Below, piece by piece: positions 52,523 through 60,886 of a DNA stretch of 64,000 bases. Under the pieces are notes generated by a model. It was given only the letters and a program-made list of their open reading frames with translations, was not told the DNA's origin and made no database searches. The translations under genes were made by a program, and so were the position numbers. The stretch is taken from assembly GCA_025408425.1 (NCBI GenBank), contig JANXYX010000052.1, forward strand, positions 56,828 to 120,827, given 5' to 3'. Every line of letters starts with the position of its first letter. Within the stretch, counting starts at the first letter, position 1. Source of the stretch: Granulicella sp. (GTDB lineage Bacteria; Acidobacteriota; Terriglobia; Terriglobales; Acidobacteriaceae).

Positions 52523-53008
52523 ATGCGAATTGAGTCGTTTTTGAAGCAAAGCCCGATCTTTCAGGCGAACCGGATGGCGCGGCGGATGGACGCTTCGCTA
52601 GCAGAGGTGCTGGAGGGTGAAGAGTTGTCTGTATTTGAGGCGATGGTGCTGGTTGCCATCTTTTTTGAGAAGCGCGGGGAGATCAAGCCATCGGAGCTGG
52701 CGGTGGCATTTCAGACGACTCGGGGAAATGTGAGCCACTGTATTTCGTCGCTCGAGGCAAAAGGGTTGGTAGAGCGGCGGATTGATTCGGAGGACGCGCG
52801 CGGGGTTCAGTTGATACTGAAACCACTCGGCAGGCGGCGGGCAGTACGCGTGGCTGGGATTCTGGATCGGATACAGCGTCAACTGGAGGAGACGATAGGG
52901 GTGGCAACTCTGGAATCGATGCTCAAGCAGTTGGGTAAAGTTGAGGAGTTGTGTGCAGGGGTTGCGAATGCAGGGACAAACGCACCCTCAGATCACCCCG
53001 ATTCGTGA
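52523..53008 (+). CDS. MarR-family transcriptional regulator
   Basis: The 161-residue product has the MarR winged-helix fold: helix bundle 'LEGEELSVFEAMVLVAIFFE', recognition helix 'TTRGNVSHCISSLEAKGLVERR' and wing 'DSEDARGVQLILKPLGRR'. It is divergent from the TonB receptor. The ligand is unknown; a nutrient taken in by the receptor is an obvious candidate. A hairpin with AGCATGG/CCATGCT arms at 53027-53044 follows the stop. Confidence 0.9.
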   Translation: MRIESFLKQSPIFQANRMARRMDASLAEVLEGEELSVFEAMVLVAIFFEKRGEIKPSELAVAFQTTRGNVSHCISSLEAKGLVERRIDSEDARGVQLILKPLGRRRAVRVAGILDRIQRQLEETIGVATLESMLKQLGKVEELCAGVANAGTNAPSDHPDS

Positions 53009-53026
53009 CCTAGATTCGGAGCATGG

Positions 53027-53044
53027 AGCATGGCGAACCATGCT
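53027..53044 (+). terminator. hairpin after the MarR gene
   Basis: AGCATGG-CGAA-CCATGCT is a perfect 7-bp stem with a tetraloop, 19 bp past the stop. There is no U-run, so intrinsic termination is weak. Confidence 0.45.
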
Positions 53045-53181
53045 GCGGGCTGCTACGCTCTCAATCACAGTTTGTTGAAGATACCTGCGGGCAGGGGCTC
53101 GCTGCGTGTGGCGCCTGAGATAGACCGGTTAGTTCAATGTATGCGCTCTGGGATATTCTCCTGCGTTGGGAAGGTGGCCTG

Positions 53182-54039
53182 ATGAGCGTCCGCATGATGA
53201 TCGGACTCATTGTTGTGGGGGCCGCATCCTCGACGGTTTCGTCTGCGCAGATGGCGCCGACAGCGACCTTCGACGCGACTGCCTTGGTGCGTCGCGCCAC
53301 GCAACACAGGCTGGACGCTATGTCGCACCATCGACCGCTGCGGTATCTTCTGCACAGAATCGACAGTCGAAGCGACACCACGAGAGACGTGATTGAAACG
53401 AATGACGGCGATGTCTCCCGTCTGGTCGCAATCGATGGCAGACCGCTGAGCGCCGAGGCGAATCAAGCAGAATTGAACTGGCTGAATGACCTGGCGACAC
53501 ACCCCGAGATCCAGGATCGTCTTCGTATGCAGCACCGGAAGGATACGGATCGCATCAATCGATTCGTGCGGTTGTTGCCGGGTGCCTTGCTGTATCGATT
53601 TGAAGGGATGGTTCCGTGCGGCGGTGGGTGGTGCTATCTCCTGAGCTTTTCTCCCAATCCTAACTTCACTCCGCCCAATCGGGAGGCAAAGATCTTCCGT
53701 GGGCTGGCGGGGGAGGTGTGGATCGATCAGACTCAGGAGCGCTTGACGCGGGTGGAGGCTCACCTCGTCGCGAATGTCGATTTTGGATGGGGAATCATCG
53801 GCAGGCTGTACAAAGGGGGAACCATCATGATCGAACAGGAAGACATTGGCGGGAATGACTGGGAACTTACGCGGATGAAGTTCAACATTACGGGCAAGGC
53901 CCTGATGGTCAAATCTCTGAGGTTTCAATTTACGGAAGAGTTAAGCAATTTCTCCCCGGCCCAGACTGGTTTGAATTTCCGCGCGGCGATCAAGATATTG
54001 GAGCAGAGTGAATCGCTCGATACACACAACGGACGATAG
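53182..54039 (+). CDS. secreted protein of unknown function
   Basis: From ATG 53182 (AAGG 8 nt upstream) the product has 285 residues and a signal peptide ('MMIGLIVVGAASSTVSSAQ'). The mature part is beta-rich with 'RYLLHRIDSRSDTTRDVIETNDGDVSRLV' and 'REAKIFRGLAGEVWIDQTQERLTRVEAHL', reminiscent of outer-membrane lipoprotein-sorting or LolA-like barrels found widely in Acidobacteria. I know no confirmed function. Codon usage here is less G/T-biased than the neighbours. Confidence 0.75.
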   Translation: MSVRMMIGLIVVGAASSTVSSAQMAPTATFDATALVRRATQHRLDAMSHHRPLRYLLHRIDSRSDTTRDVIETNDGDVSRLVAIDGRPLSAEANQAELNWLNDLATHPEIQDRLRMQHRKDTDRINRFVRLLPGALLYRFEGMVPCGGGWCYLLSFSPNPNFTPPNREAKIFRGLAGEVWIDQTQERLTRVEAHLVANVDFGWGIIGRLYKGGTIMIEQEDIGGNDWELTRMKFNITGKALMVKSLRFQFTEELSNFSPAQTGLNFRAAIKILEQSESLDTHNGR

Positions 54040-54070
54040 CCATCAGTCGTTTGCTTTATCTCAATGCACC

Positions 54071-54176
54071 GTTTTCAGGACGCCGAGCGAGGTAGGGAAA
54101 TTCTCGCTTGATGCTAATGAATAGTTTTCAGGACGACGAGCGAGGTAGGGAAATTCTCGCTCAATCTTAATGAATA
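54071..54176. repeat. two tandem 53-bp repeats, each with a GAGCGAG/CTCGCTC hairpin
   Basis: Copy 1 (54071-54123) and copy 2 (54124-54176) differ at only a few positions. Each includes TTTTCAGGACG, the hairpin AGCGAG-N11-CTCGCT (7 bp in copy 2) and a shared TTAATGAATA-like end. Copy 2 runs into the last codons and stop of the CoxE-like gene, so the unit includes that gene's 3' end. Confidence 0.85.
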
Positions 54177-55411
54177 GTCTTCATACGGCGGGACATGAAG
54201 TCCATGAGGAGGTAGTTGCCGAGGTTTTCGGGGCTGGTGAAGTAGGCTTTGCCGCGGCACATGGCGGAGACTTGCTGAACGAATTGGACGAGGGCGAAGT
54301 CCTGCGCGAGCATGAAGGTGTTGATCATGATGTTGGAGCGCTTGCAGCGGGAGACTTCTTCAAGGGTTTCGGCGATGACGAGTGGGTCGAGGCCGAAGGC
54401 GTTTTTGTAGATGCGGCCATCGGGCAGGGTGAGGGCGGAGGGCTTGCCGTCGGTGATCATGACGATCTGCTTCATGTCTTTATTCTGACGGGCGAGGATG
54501 CGCTGGGCGAGGCGTAGGCCTTCGCGGGTGTTGGTGTAGTGAGGGCCGACTTTGACGCGGGAGAGCTGGGAGACGGGGATCTCTTCGGCGGTGTCGTGGA
54601 AGAGGACGAGGTTGAGGGTGTCGCCGGGGAACTGGGTGCGGATGAGGTGGGCGAGGGCCATGGCGACGCGCTTGGCGGGGGTGAAGCGGTCTTCGCCGTA
54701 GAGGATCATGGAGTGGGAGCAGTCGAGCAGGACGACGGTGGCGCAGGAGGAGGTGTAGTCGGCCTGGTGGACGTGGATGTCGGAGTAGTGGATGTTGAGG
54801 GGGGAGTGCTCTTCGCCTTCGATGGCGGTGGCCAGGCCTTCGCGGGCGAAGACGCTGGAGAGGGTGGCGGTGATGTCGAGGTTGAGGGTGTCACCGAACT
54901 CGTAGAGCTTTGAGGATCCGTTGGTTTCGACGCCGGAGGCCTCGTGGCGGGTGTCGTGGCGGCCGAGGCTGGATTTGCCGAGGGGGCCGAGGAGTTCGCG
55001 GAGGGCTTTGTAGCCGAGGAAGTCCATGCCTTTGTCGGTGACTTCGAAGCGGGCGTTCTCTCCTTCGCCACCTGCTTCACCCTGGCCTTGCTCGGGCATC
55101 TCGGCGTTGATGAAGTTTTGCTCCTGCATCTTCTGGATGATCTGGTCGATGAGTTTTTCGACTTGATCCTCGGAGAGGGCCTCATATTTTTCCTGGGCTT
55201 CTTCGTCGAAGAGTTCGCCGGAGTCGAGAGCCTGGCGGATGGCTTCGCGGAGATTGTCCATGGTCTGGTCGCCGTCGAACTCCTGGAAGCGGGACATGGG
55301 GTCGTTGAAGCCGGAGTCCAGGAGGAAGTCGGATAGAGCCTGCATCAGGTCTTCGAGGCCGAAGGCGGAGGAAAGGTCGCCGGTGAATTTTGTGTAGCGG
55401 ATGCGTTTCAT
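54167..55411 (-). CDS. CoxE-like VWA domain protein
   Basis: From ATG 55411 (GAGGAG 6 nt upstream) the product has 414 residues. The N-terminal half is helical and acidic ('[19 protein letters not shown]'). The C-terminal VWA domain has MIDAS '[15 protein letters not shown]' and '[13 protein letters not shown]'. Such cytoplasmic VWA proteins work with MoxR-type AAA+ ATPases, one of which is encoded about 1.8 kb upstream on the same strand, separated by the desaturase gene. They are usually a chaperone or metal-insertion pair. Confidence 0.88.
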   Translation of the reverse strand: MKRIRYTKFTGDLSSAFGLEDLMQALSDFLLDSGFNDPMSRFQEFDGDQTMDNLREAIRQALDSGELFDEEAQEKYEALSEDQVEKLIDQIIQKMQEQNFINAEMPEQGQGEAGGEGENARFEVTDKGMDFLGYKALRELLGPLGKSSLGRHDTRHEASGVETNGSSKLYEFGDTLNLDITATLSSVFAREGLATAIEGEEHSPLNIHYSDIHVHQADYTSSCATVVLLDCSHSMILYGEDRFTPAKRVAMALAHLIRTQFPGDTLNLVLFHDTAEEIPVSQLSRVKVGPHYTNTREGLRLAQRILARQNKDMKQIVMITDGKPSALTLPDGRIYKNAFGLDPLVIAETLEEVSRCKRSNIMINTFMLAQDFALVQFVQQVSAMCRGKAYFTSPENLGNYLLMDFMSRRMKTIH

Positions 55412-55543
55412 GGACAACTCCTCTTCCAGCTTAGCTTAGACCTAGCCGAGCGGTGGTACCCATCCCCCCTACCCGTCATAAAGTGCGCAAAATCTTCGAA
55501 TATAAGGACTTAGGTCTGGACTTCCTGCTTTAGCAGGTATGGA

Positions 55544-55571
55544 AAAGGCCCGACTTGGTAGTCGGGCCTTT
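55544..55571. terminator. strong bidirectional hairpin between the VWA and desaturase genes
   Basis: AAAGGCCCGAC pairs with GTCGGGCCTTT around TTGGTA. On the plus strand CGTTTTGTT follows. On the minus strand it lies just past the desaturase stop and is its likely terminator. Confidence 0.85.
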
Positions 55572-55603
55572 CGTTTTGTTCTGATTCAATTGTACTGTGG
55601 CTG

Positions 55604-56668
55604 TCAAGCACGGCCCATCGTTTGGAGGTGACGCAAGTGGGCGCCTACGGCTTTGCGAACGGTGGTGTGTTCGACGTAGGGGATGTTGCGTTCCTGACAG
55701 ATGCGCCGGACGATGCGGCTGATCTCCGGATAGTGCACATGTGCGACTTTTGGGAAGAGGTGGTGCTCGATCTGGAAGTTGAGGCCGCCTACGAGCCAGG
55801 TGACGATGCGGCTTTGGGTTGCGAAGTTGGCGGTGGTGGCGATCTGGTGGATGGCGAACTCGTCGGGGAGCTGGTTTTGGTCGGTATCGGGTAGCGGAAA
55901 GTCGGTGTGCTCGACGGTGTGGGCGAGTTGGAAGACGATCGTGAGGGCAATGCCTGCGGTGGCCATGGTGATGGCTAAGCCGATAAGCGCGTGCGCTGCG
56001 CCGATGCGAGAGATGGGAAGGACGAGGAAGAGGGTGGCGTTGACGAGTTTGCCGGTCCAGAATTTGAGGTGTTCGACGGGGCTCATCCTGGGCATGGGGA
56101 CGGGGCCGACTCTGCCGGTGAAGTAGCGCTGGTAGTCAACCTGAAAGACCCAGACGAAGTAGACCATCATGTAAAGGAACCAGCAGTAGAGATGCTGGAA
56201 GCGGTGCATCTTGAGTTTGCGCTGATGGGCGTTGACGCGCATGAGGTAGCCGATGTTGATGTCGTCGTCGACACCCTCGACGTTGGTGAAGGTGTGGTGG
56301 AGAATGCAGTGCTTGACCTTCCAGATGTAAGCGCTGCCGCCGAGGCACTCCAGGGTGGCGCCGGCGAGGGTGTTGATCCAGGTGCGGGTGCTGAAGCTTC
56401 CGTGGCTGCCGTCGTGCATGACGTTGAAGCCGGTGGCGGTGATGAAGAGGCCGAGGAAGACGCACTCCGGCAGGGCGAAGTACCAGGCTGGGGTGAAGAA
56501 GATGAGATGGACGTAGAGGGCGATCATGCCGGTGAGGATGATGATCGCTTTGGCGTAGAGCTGACCGTTCCCTCTGGACTTGAGTTCGCCCTGATCGAAG
56601 TATTGAGCGACGCTGGTTTTGAGTGCTGAATGTAGGGAGGGAGTCGTGACAGGGAACTTTGGAGTCAT
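55604..56668 (-). CDS. fatty acid desaturase (membrane, acyl-CoA/lipid type)
   Basis: The 354-residue protein has the three histidine boxes of front-end and acyl-lipid desaturases: 'HDGSHGS' (about residue 88), 'KHCILHHTFTN' and 'QIEHHLFPKVAH'. Four membrane helices are visible. No cytochrome b5 domain is present, so electrons would come from a separate ferredoxin or b5. It would introduce double bonds in membrane lipids, perhaps for cold adaptation. Confidence 0.93.
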   Translation of the reverse strand: MTPKFPVTTPSLHSALKTSVAQYFDQGELKSRGNGQLYAKAIIILTGMIALYVHLIFFTPAWYFALPECVFLGLFITATGFNVMHDGSHGSFSTRTWINTLAGATLECLGGSAYIWKVKHCILHHTFTNVEGVDDDINIGYLMRVNAHQRKLKMHRFQHLYCWFLYMMVYFVWVFQVDYQRYFTGRVGPVPMPRMSPVEHLKFWTGKLVNATLFLVLPISRIGAAHALIGLAITMATAGIALTIVFQLAHTVEHTDFPLPDTDQNQLPDEFAIHQIATTANFATQSRIVTWLVGGLNFQIEHHLFPKVAHVHYPEISRIVRRICQERNIPYVEHTTVRKAVGAHLRHLQTMGRA

Positions 56669-57129
56669 CTATTGCCTTGTATGAAGCGTGGGCCCACTGC
56701 ACAAGAAAGATCGGGTTAATCCGAGGATACAGCGCTAGAGGTATATGTGCGGCAGGTTACAAAAGTCTTACAGGGGAGGGTGGAGGATGAGGCAGCCATG
56801 CTCACTCAGGGGCGAACAGCTTTCGAGGATGCACAGTACTGGCGAGGTTGGAACCGGGATTGTTGGCGGTAGCGGAAGAGGGTCGTCATCATGAGGTCCG
56901 CGTTGGTGGTGCGTTGGAAGATGCGGTTGCGTTGGTGCGTGACCGCAGTGATGGCGAAGGTTTCGGGACGGATTCGAACTCGGGGGCCAGGATTGGAAGG
57001 CATATCTCAGGGGCTAAAGCCCGATTTGTGGTGGCCTGTAATGTCCGGGCTAAAGCCCGGACCTATCACAAAGGCAAGAACAACGACAACGGCAAGAACA
57101 AGGGCAACGACAAGAGAAACGGTAGATGT
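56669..57129. repeat. 461-bp intergenic region with paired palindromes and A/C-rich tail
   Basis: GGGC-TAAA-GCCC at 57011-57022 and the longer GTCCGGGC-TAAA-GCCCGGAC at 57043-57062 form two hairpins with the same TAAA loop, 32 bp apart. They are followed by a degenerate hexamer run (AACGAC, GGCAAG, AACAAG) to 57120. This arrangement looks like a REP doublet. A remnant RAYT-like ORF lies directly beside it. Confidence 0.75.
56806..57003 (-). pseudogene. N-terminal remnant of a REP-associated tyrosine transposase (RAYT)
   Basis: The 65-residue ORF reads 'TFAITAVTHQRNRIFQ' then 'NADLMMTTLFRYRQQSRF', which strongly resembles the N-terminus of IS200/IS605-like RAYT proteins. In intact members the HUH motif ('MPDHVHLL') follows within about 15 residues. 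Here the similarity ends at residue 53 and the frame stops after an unrelated 'PRQYCASSKAVRP', so the catalytic His pair and Tyr are lost. Its neighbours are the paired palindromes expected of its substrate. Recognition is from memory of the family. Confidence 0.55.
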
Positions 57130-58680
57130 TTAGTTGAAGCCGCGGCGGGTGCGGTTTTTGGCTGTGTAGTCGTCGATTTCGCGGTCGCGGATTTTTTCTG
57201 CGTAGTTGGCGGCGTCGGTGTTGCGTTGCTTCTTTTCGGCGGCGGAGAAGCTACGTTCTTCGCTGCGGCTGATGCGTTTGTGGGCGTACATGCCTTCGAG
57301 CAGGAACTCGGCTGCACTGACGGCTACTTCGGGTTTTGATTTGCCGTTGATGCTGAGGGGCGAGAGTTTTTCGAAGAGTCCCTGAATTTGCTGGAGTTCG
57401 GCCTGGGAGTCGGATGCGGCTTGTGCGTCGTTGAGCTGGACTGTTCCGCCGAGGTTGAACCACTGTTCGATTTGTTGGGTGTTGGTGGCGGCGAAATACT
57501 GGTCGAAGATGGTGGCTACGGACTGACGGATGATCTCGCGGATGACGGTGTCGGCTCCGCGCATCTCACCTTCGTACTCGAGCTCGATCTTGCCTGAGAT
57601 GCCGGGGAGAGCAGCGTAGATGTCGCCGACGCGGGGTACGGCGAGGGTTTCGCCGTGGAGGAAGGCGCGGCGTTCGGCGTTGGAGACGACTAGTTCCATG
57701 GTGGAGATGGGGAGGCGCTGGGAGACGCCGCTGCGCTTGTCGACTTTTTTGTCTTCACGGGCGGCGAAGGCGATCTGCTCGACGATCTGGCGGATGTAGT
57801 GGGGGATTTCGATGTCGGAGCTGGGGCGGGCTGGATCATTGCCCCGGGCGGTCCAGGCTTCCTGGGCGGTGATGGTGAGGCCTTCTTCGATGTTCTCGGG
57901 GTAGTGGGTGCGGATCTCGGAGCCGATGCGGTCTTTGAGTGGTGTGACGATCTTTCCGCGGGCGGTGTAGTCCTCGGGGTTGGCGGAGAAGACGATGGCG
58001 ACGTCGAGGGGGAGGCGGACGGGGTAGCCCTTAATCTGGACGTCGCCTTCCTGCATGATGTTGAAGAGGGCGACCTGGATTTTGCCGGCGAGGTCGGGGA
58101 CTTCGTTGATGGCGAAGATGCCGCGGTTGGCGCGGGGGAGGAGGCCGTAGTGCATGGTGAGCTCGGAGCCGAGGTCCTGGTTGGAGCGGGCGGCTTTGAT
58201 GGGGTCGATGTCGCCGACGAGATCGGCTACGGTGACGTCGGGGGTGGCGAGTTTTTCGACGTAGCGATCGTTGGGGGTGAGCCAGGCGATGGGGGTGTCG
58301 TCGCCCATTTTGGCGAGGAGGTTCTTCGAGAATTGTGAGATGGGGGCGTAGGGGTTGTCGCGGAGTTCGGAGCCGGCGACGTAGGGGCAGGCGGTGTCGA
58401 GCAGGGTGGTGAGGGCGCGGAGGATGCGGGATTTGGCCTGGCCGCGGAGGCCCAGGAGGATGAAGTTGTGGCGGGAGAGGACGGCGTTGACGATCTGGGG
58501 GACGACGGTGTCCTCGTAGCCGACGATGCCGGGGAAGAGGGGGGCGTCGGTCTTTGCGTTGGCTCGGAGGCGTGCGATGAGGTTCTCGCGGAGCTCGTCC
58601 TTGACGGAGCGGGCGAGGCGGGTGGGGGTGAATTCGCTGGCGCGGAGTGCGCCGAGAGTCGTCGGGAGAGAGTTCGCCAT
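57130..58680 (-). CDS. MoxR/magnesium-chelatase-like AAA+ ATPase
   Basis: From ATG 58680 the product has 516 residues. The AAA+ domain includes the P-loop 'GLRGQAKSRILRAL', in which Ala replaces the usual Gly before Lys, and a Walker B region 'GIFAINEVPDLAGK' with Asn in place of Asp. 'FSANPEDYTARGKIVTPLKDR' is the sensor. The C-terminal part is helical and Lys-rich. With the VWA protein downstream it probably forms a MoxR-VWA remodelling pair. The changes at the P-loop and Walker B may reduce ATP hydrolysis. Confidence 0.87.
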   Translation of the reverse strand: MANSLPTTLGALRASEFTPTRLARSVKDELRENLIARLRANAKTDAPLFPGIVGYEDTVVPQIVNAVLSRHNFILLGLRGQAKSRILRALTTLLDTACPYVAGSELRDNPYAPISQFSKNLLAKMGDDTPIAWLTPNDRYVEKLATPDVTVADLVGDIDPIKAARSNQDLGSELTMHYGLLPRANRGIFAINEVPDLAGKIQVALFNIMQEGDVQIKGYPVRLPLDVAIVFSANPEDYTARGKIVTPLKDRIGSEIRTHYPENIEEGLTITAQEAWTARGNDPARPSSDIEIPHYIRQIVEQIAFAAREDKKVDKRSGVSQRLPISTMELVVSNAERRAFLHGETLAVPRVGDIYAALPGISGKIELEYEGEMRGADTVIREIIRQSVATIFDQYFAATNTQQIEQWFNLGGTVQLNDAQAASDSQAELQQIQGLFEKLSPLSINGKSKPEVAVSAAEFLLEGMYAHKRISRSEERSFSAAEKKQRNTDAANYAEKIRDREIDDYTAKNRTRRGFN

Positions 58681-58841
58681 GGTTGAAGTATAGATGTTTG
58701 GGGTGGGAGGTTGGGTTCGGAGTGGTGGCATCACTACAAAGCGGACTGCGGATTTGAAGGATTAAGGCGGACAAGACAAATACGAAAGAGGGATGCTCCG
58801 CCTTCAGCGAAGGCTGACAATTTTGTTGGCTAGTCTCGGAC

Positions 58842-59153
58842 CTATGTGGTGAGGTCGTCGAGGAGGGCTTGCATCTCGCTGGCGGCGTGGGTGTTGCTGG
58901 TTCGGTTGGCGGCTTCGAGGCCTTCGCGGAGGCGGGTGATGGCGGCTTCGGTGTGGCCTGATTTGGCGAGGGTCTGGGCGGACATCTGGTAGGCGGGGAC
59001 GTAGTCGGGATTGTGGGCGATGAGGGTGTTGAATTCGGAGAGGGCGGCTTCGAGGTTGCCGAGGCTGACGTGGTGCATGGCGAGGCCGTAGCGGGCGAAG
59101 GCGTTGGTGGGGTCGAGCTGGAGGATTTCGTTGAGGGCTGCGGTCTTGTCCAT
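58842..59153 (-). CDS. TPR-repeat protein
   Basis: The 103-residue product is almost wholly tetratricopeptide repeats: 'AFARYGLAMHHVSLGNLEAALSEFNTLIAHNPDYVPAYQMSAQTLAKSG' is cut here to two motifs, 'ARYGLAMHHVSLGN' and 'AYQMSAQTLAKSG', with a third helix pair at the end. It lies 160 bp upstream of the MoxR gene on the same strand and could be an adaptor for it. No signal peptide. Confidence 0.85.
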   Translation of the reverse strand: MDKTAALNEILQLDPTNAFARYGLAMHHVSLGNLEAALSEFNTLIAHNPDYVPAYQMSAQTLAKSGHTEAAITRLREGLEAANRTSNTHAASEMQALLDDLTT

Positions 59154-59224
59154 ATTGGTATGGTGCGTGGGTGTGGGTGGGATTGCAAGTTGTGGAGGTC
59201 AAGCCACTGCAAAGGCTGGAAGCA

Positions 59225-59253
59225 GGTCCTTCGACTTCGCTCAGGATGACACT
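59225..59253. repeat. dispersed repeat of the 'CHPERSRR' type
   Basis: GGTCCTTCGACTTCGCTCAG followed by GATGACACT lies just upstream of the thioesterase gene. The minus-strand translation gives 'KCHPERSRRT'. It matches the copy at 12439 without its insert. Confidence 0.8.
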
Positions 59254-59295
59254 TCAAAGGGAGTGTGCCGGGGCTGGCAATTTAGAATGGTGGGG

Positions 59296-59817
59296 ATGAG
59301 TGAAAACTTAGTGATGCGGACGGTCGCGGAGTCGCAGTCGGAGCGGAGTGAGATTATCTTTCCGGCGGATGCGAATGGTTTGGGAAATCTGTTTGGTGGG
59401 CGGTTGATGCAGTATATCGACCTGGTGGGGGCGATGGCGGCGAGCCGTCATGCGCGGGCTACTACGGTGACGGCGAGTATGGATCATCTGGACTTTGTGG
59501 CGCCGGTGCATGTGGGGGACCTGCTGATTCTGAAGGCGAGTGTGAACCGGGCTTTTCGGACTTCGATGGAAGTCGGTGTGAAGGCGATGGTGGAGGATGT
59601 GCGGGAGCAGCGGCTGAAGCATGTTTCTTCTGCGTATCTGACGTATGTGGCGGTGGACCAGAACGGGCATGGATTGGTGGTTCCGCAGTTGGTCTGCGAG
59701 ACGGACAATCAGCGGCGACGGTATGAGGATGCGGGACGGCGGCGAGAGATGCGAGCGGGGGAGACTTTGAGGAAGAAGCGGCTTCGGGAGCTGTTGCCGC
59801 CGGAGTGGCATCTGTAA
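59296..59817 (+). CDS. acyl-CoA thioesterase (hotdog fold)
   Basis: From ATG 59296 the product has 173 residues. It has the YciA/BACH-type motif 'IIFPADANGLGNLFGGRLMQYID', then 'ASMDHLDFVAPVHVGDLLIL' and 'KHVSSAYLTYVAVDQNG'. The Asp/Asn of 'DANGLGN' is the catalytic region. It hydrolyses acyl-CoA to the acid and CoA in the cytoplasm. The longer ORF from 59104 runs through a dispersed repeat and is unlikely to be translated. Confidence 0.92.
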   Translation: MSENLVMRTVAESQSERSEIIFPADANGLGNLFGGRLMQYIDLVGAMAASRHARATTVTASMDHLDFVAPVHVGDLLILKASVNRAFRTSMEVGVKAMVEDVREQRLKHVSSAYLTYVAVDQNGHGLVVPQLVCETDNQRRRYEDAGRRREMRAGETLRKKRLRELLPPEWHL

Positions 59818-59883
59818 GGAAGCTTTGAGCTGTGGGCTTTGAGCTTTGAAACTTTGAAGATTTCTTGAGTTTGGAATAAGGAG

Positions 59884-60723
59884 ATGGAAATGGGACATAT
59901 GGGAGCAGGAGCACCGCAGGGGCCGCAGCCGTTGCCGGGAGTGGCGCATGTTGTGGCCGTTGGGAGTGGCAAGGGTGGCGTGGGTAAGACCACGGTGGCG
60001 GTAAATCTGGCGGTTGCGCTGGGCAAGCTGGGGTACAAGGTTGGGCTGATAGATGCGGATATCTATGGGCCGAATGTGCCGATGATGCTGGGCGTTTCGC
60101 GGCAGCCGAATGTGGTGGGGGAGAACCGGATTGAGCCGATTCTGTCGCATGGGGTGAAGTTTATTTCGGTCGGGCTGATTTCGCCGGGCGATAAGCCGAT
60201 GGTGATGCGGGGGCCGATGCTGCACCAGATTATCCGTCAGTTTTTGATGCAGGTGGAGTGGGGGGAGCTGGATTTTCTGATTGTTGACCTGCCTCCGGGG
60301 ACGGGGGATGTGGTGATTTCGCTGGTGCAGACGGTTCCGCTGACGGGTGCGGTGGTGGTGTCGACGGGGTCCAGCGTGGCGTTGCAGGATGCTCGGAAGG
60401 CACTGGAGATGTTTCATCAGGTGAATGTGGATGTGATTGGGCTGGTGGAGAATATGTCGCAGATGACGCTGCCGAGCGGCGAGGTGATCGACGTGTTTGG
60501 CGCGGGGGGGACGGAGCGGACGGCGGCGCAGTTTGGGCTGGAGTTTCTGGGCGCTGTGGAGCTTGATCCTGCGATTCGCGAGGGCGGAGACAAAGGACTG
60601 CCGGTGGCTCTGGCTGGGCCGGAGAGCGCGAAGGGCAAGGCTTTCTATGAGGTAGCGAAGAAAGTGGCGCTGGCGGCGGAGAAGATTGCAGCGCAGGGTG
60701 GGAGCGTACTGGAGGTTTCGTAG
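59884..60723 (+). CDS. Mrp/ApbC/NBP35-family P-loop ATPase without CxxC
   Basis: The 279-residue protein has the deviant P-loop 'GSGKGGVGKTTVAVNLA' (27-43), 'DADIYGPNVPMMLG', 'DLPPGTGDV' and 'GLVENMSQ'. Mrp-type carriers of Fe-S clusters usually have a CxxC shortly after ENMS; here the segment 'ENMSQMTLPSGEVIDVFG' has no Cys. The N-terminal MIP18 domain is also absent. Some relatives share the loss, so it may act in an ATPase role other than cluster transfer. The gene follows the thioesterase by 66 bp. Confidence 0.9.
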   Translation: MEMGHMGAGAPQGPQPLPGVAHVVAVGSGKGGVGKTTVAVNLAVALGKLGYKVGLIDADIYGPNVPMMLGVSRQPNVVGENRIEPILSHGVKFISVGLISPGDKPMVMRGPMLHQIIRQFLMQVEWGELDFLIVDLPPGTGDVVISLVQTVPLTGAVVVSTGSSVALQDARKALEMFHQVNVDVIGLVENMSQMTLPSGEVIDVFGAGGTERTAAQFGLEFLGAVELDPAIREGGDKGLPVALAGPESAKGKAFYEVAKKVALAAEKIAAQGGSVLEVS

Positions 60724-60886
60724 GTACTTAGGATGAGTGCGTTTCTCACCTTGCGTGAATGCCCGACTTAGCGCGGGTGAAGACTGCGCGCAGGTTCTGC
60801 AGCAGGCGCCGATGTGGCAGCCGGGTCTGTGGCTCACGCGGGATAGTTGACGGCTGGCGTAGAGTTAAGGAGTGGAGGTCATTAAG

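Noticed and set aside
57063-57122. CRISPR-like or tandem-repeat array in the A/C-rich hexamer run
   Set aside because: The units are 6 nt, degenerate and without spacers, which fits the tail of a REP-like element rather than a CRISPR array.
58031-59257. 408-residue minus-strand ORF starting 'MKCHPERSRRT'
   Set aside because: It runs through a dispersed repeat and across the TPR and MoxR genes in the wrong frame.
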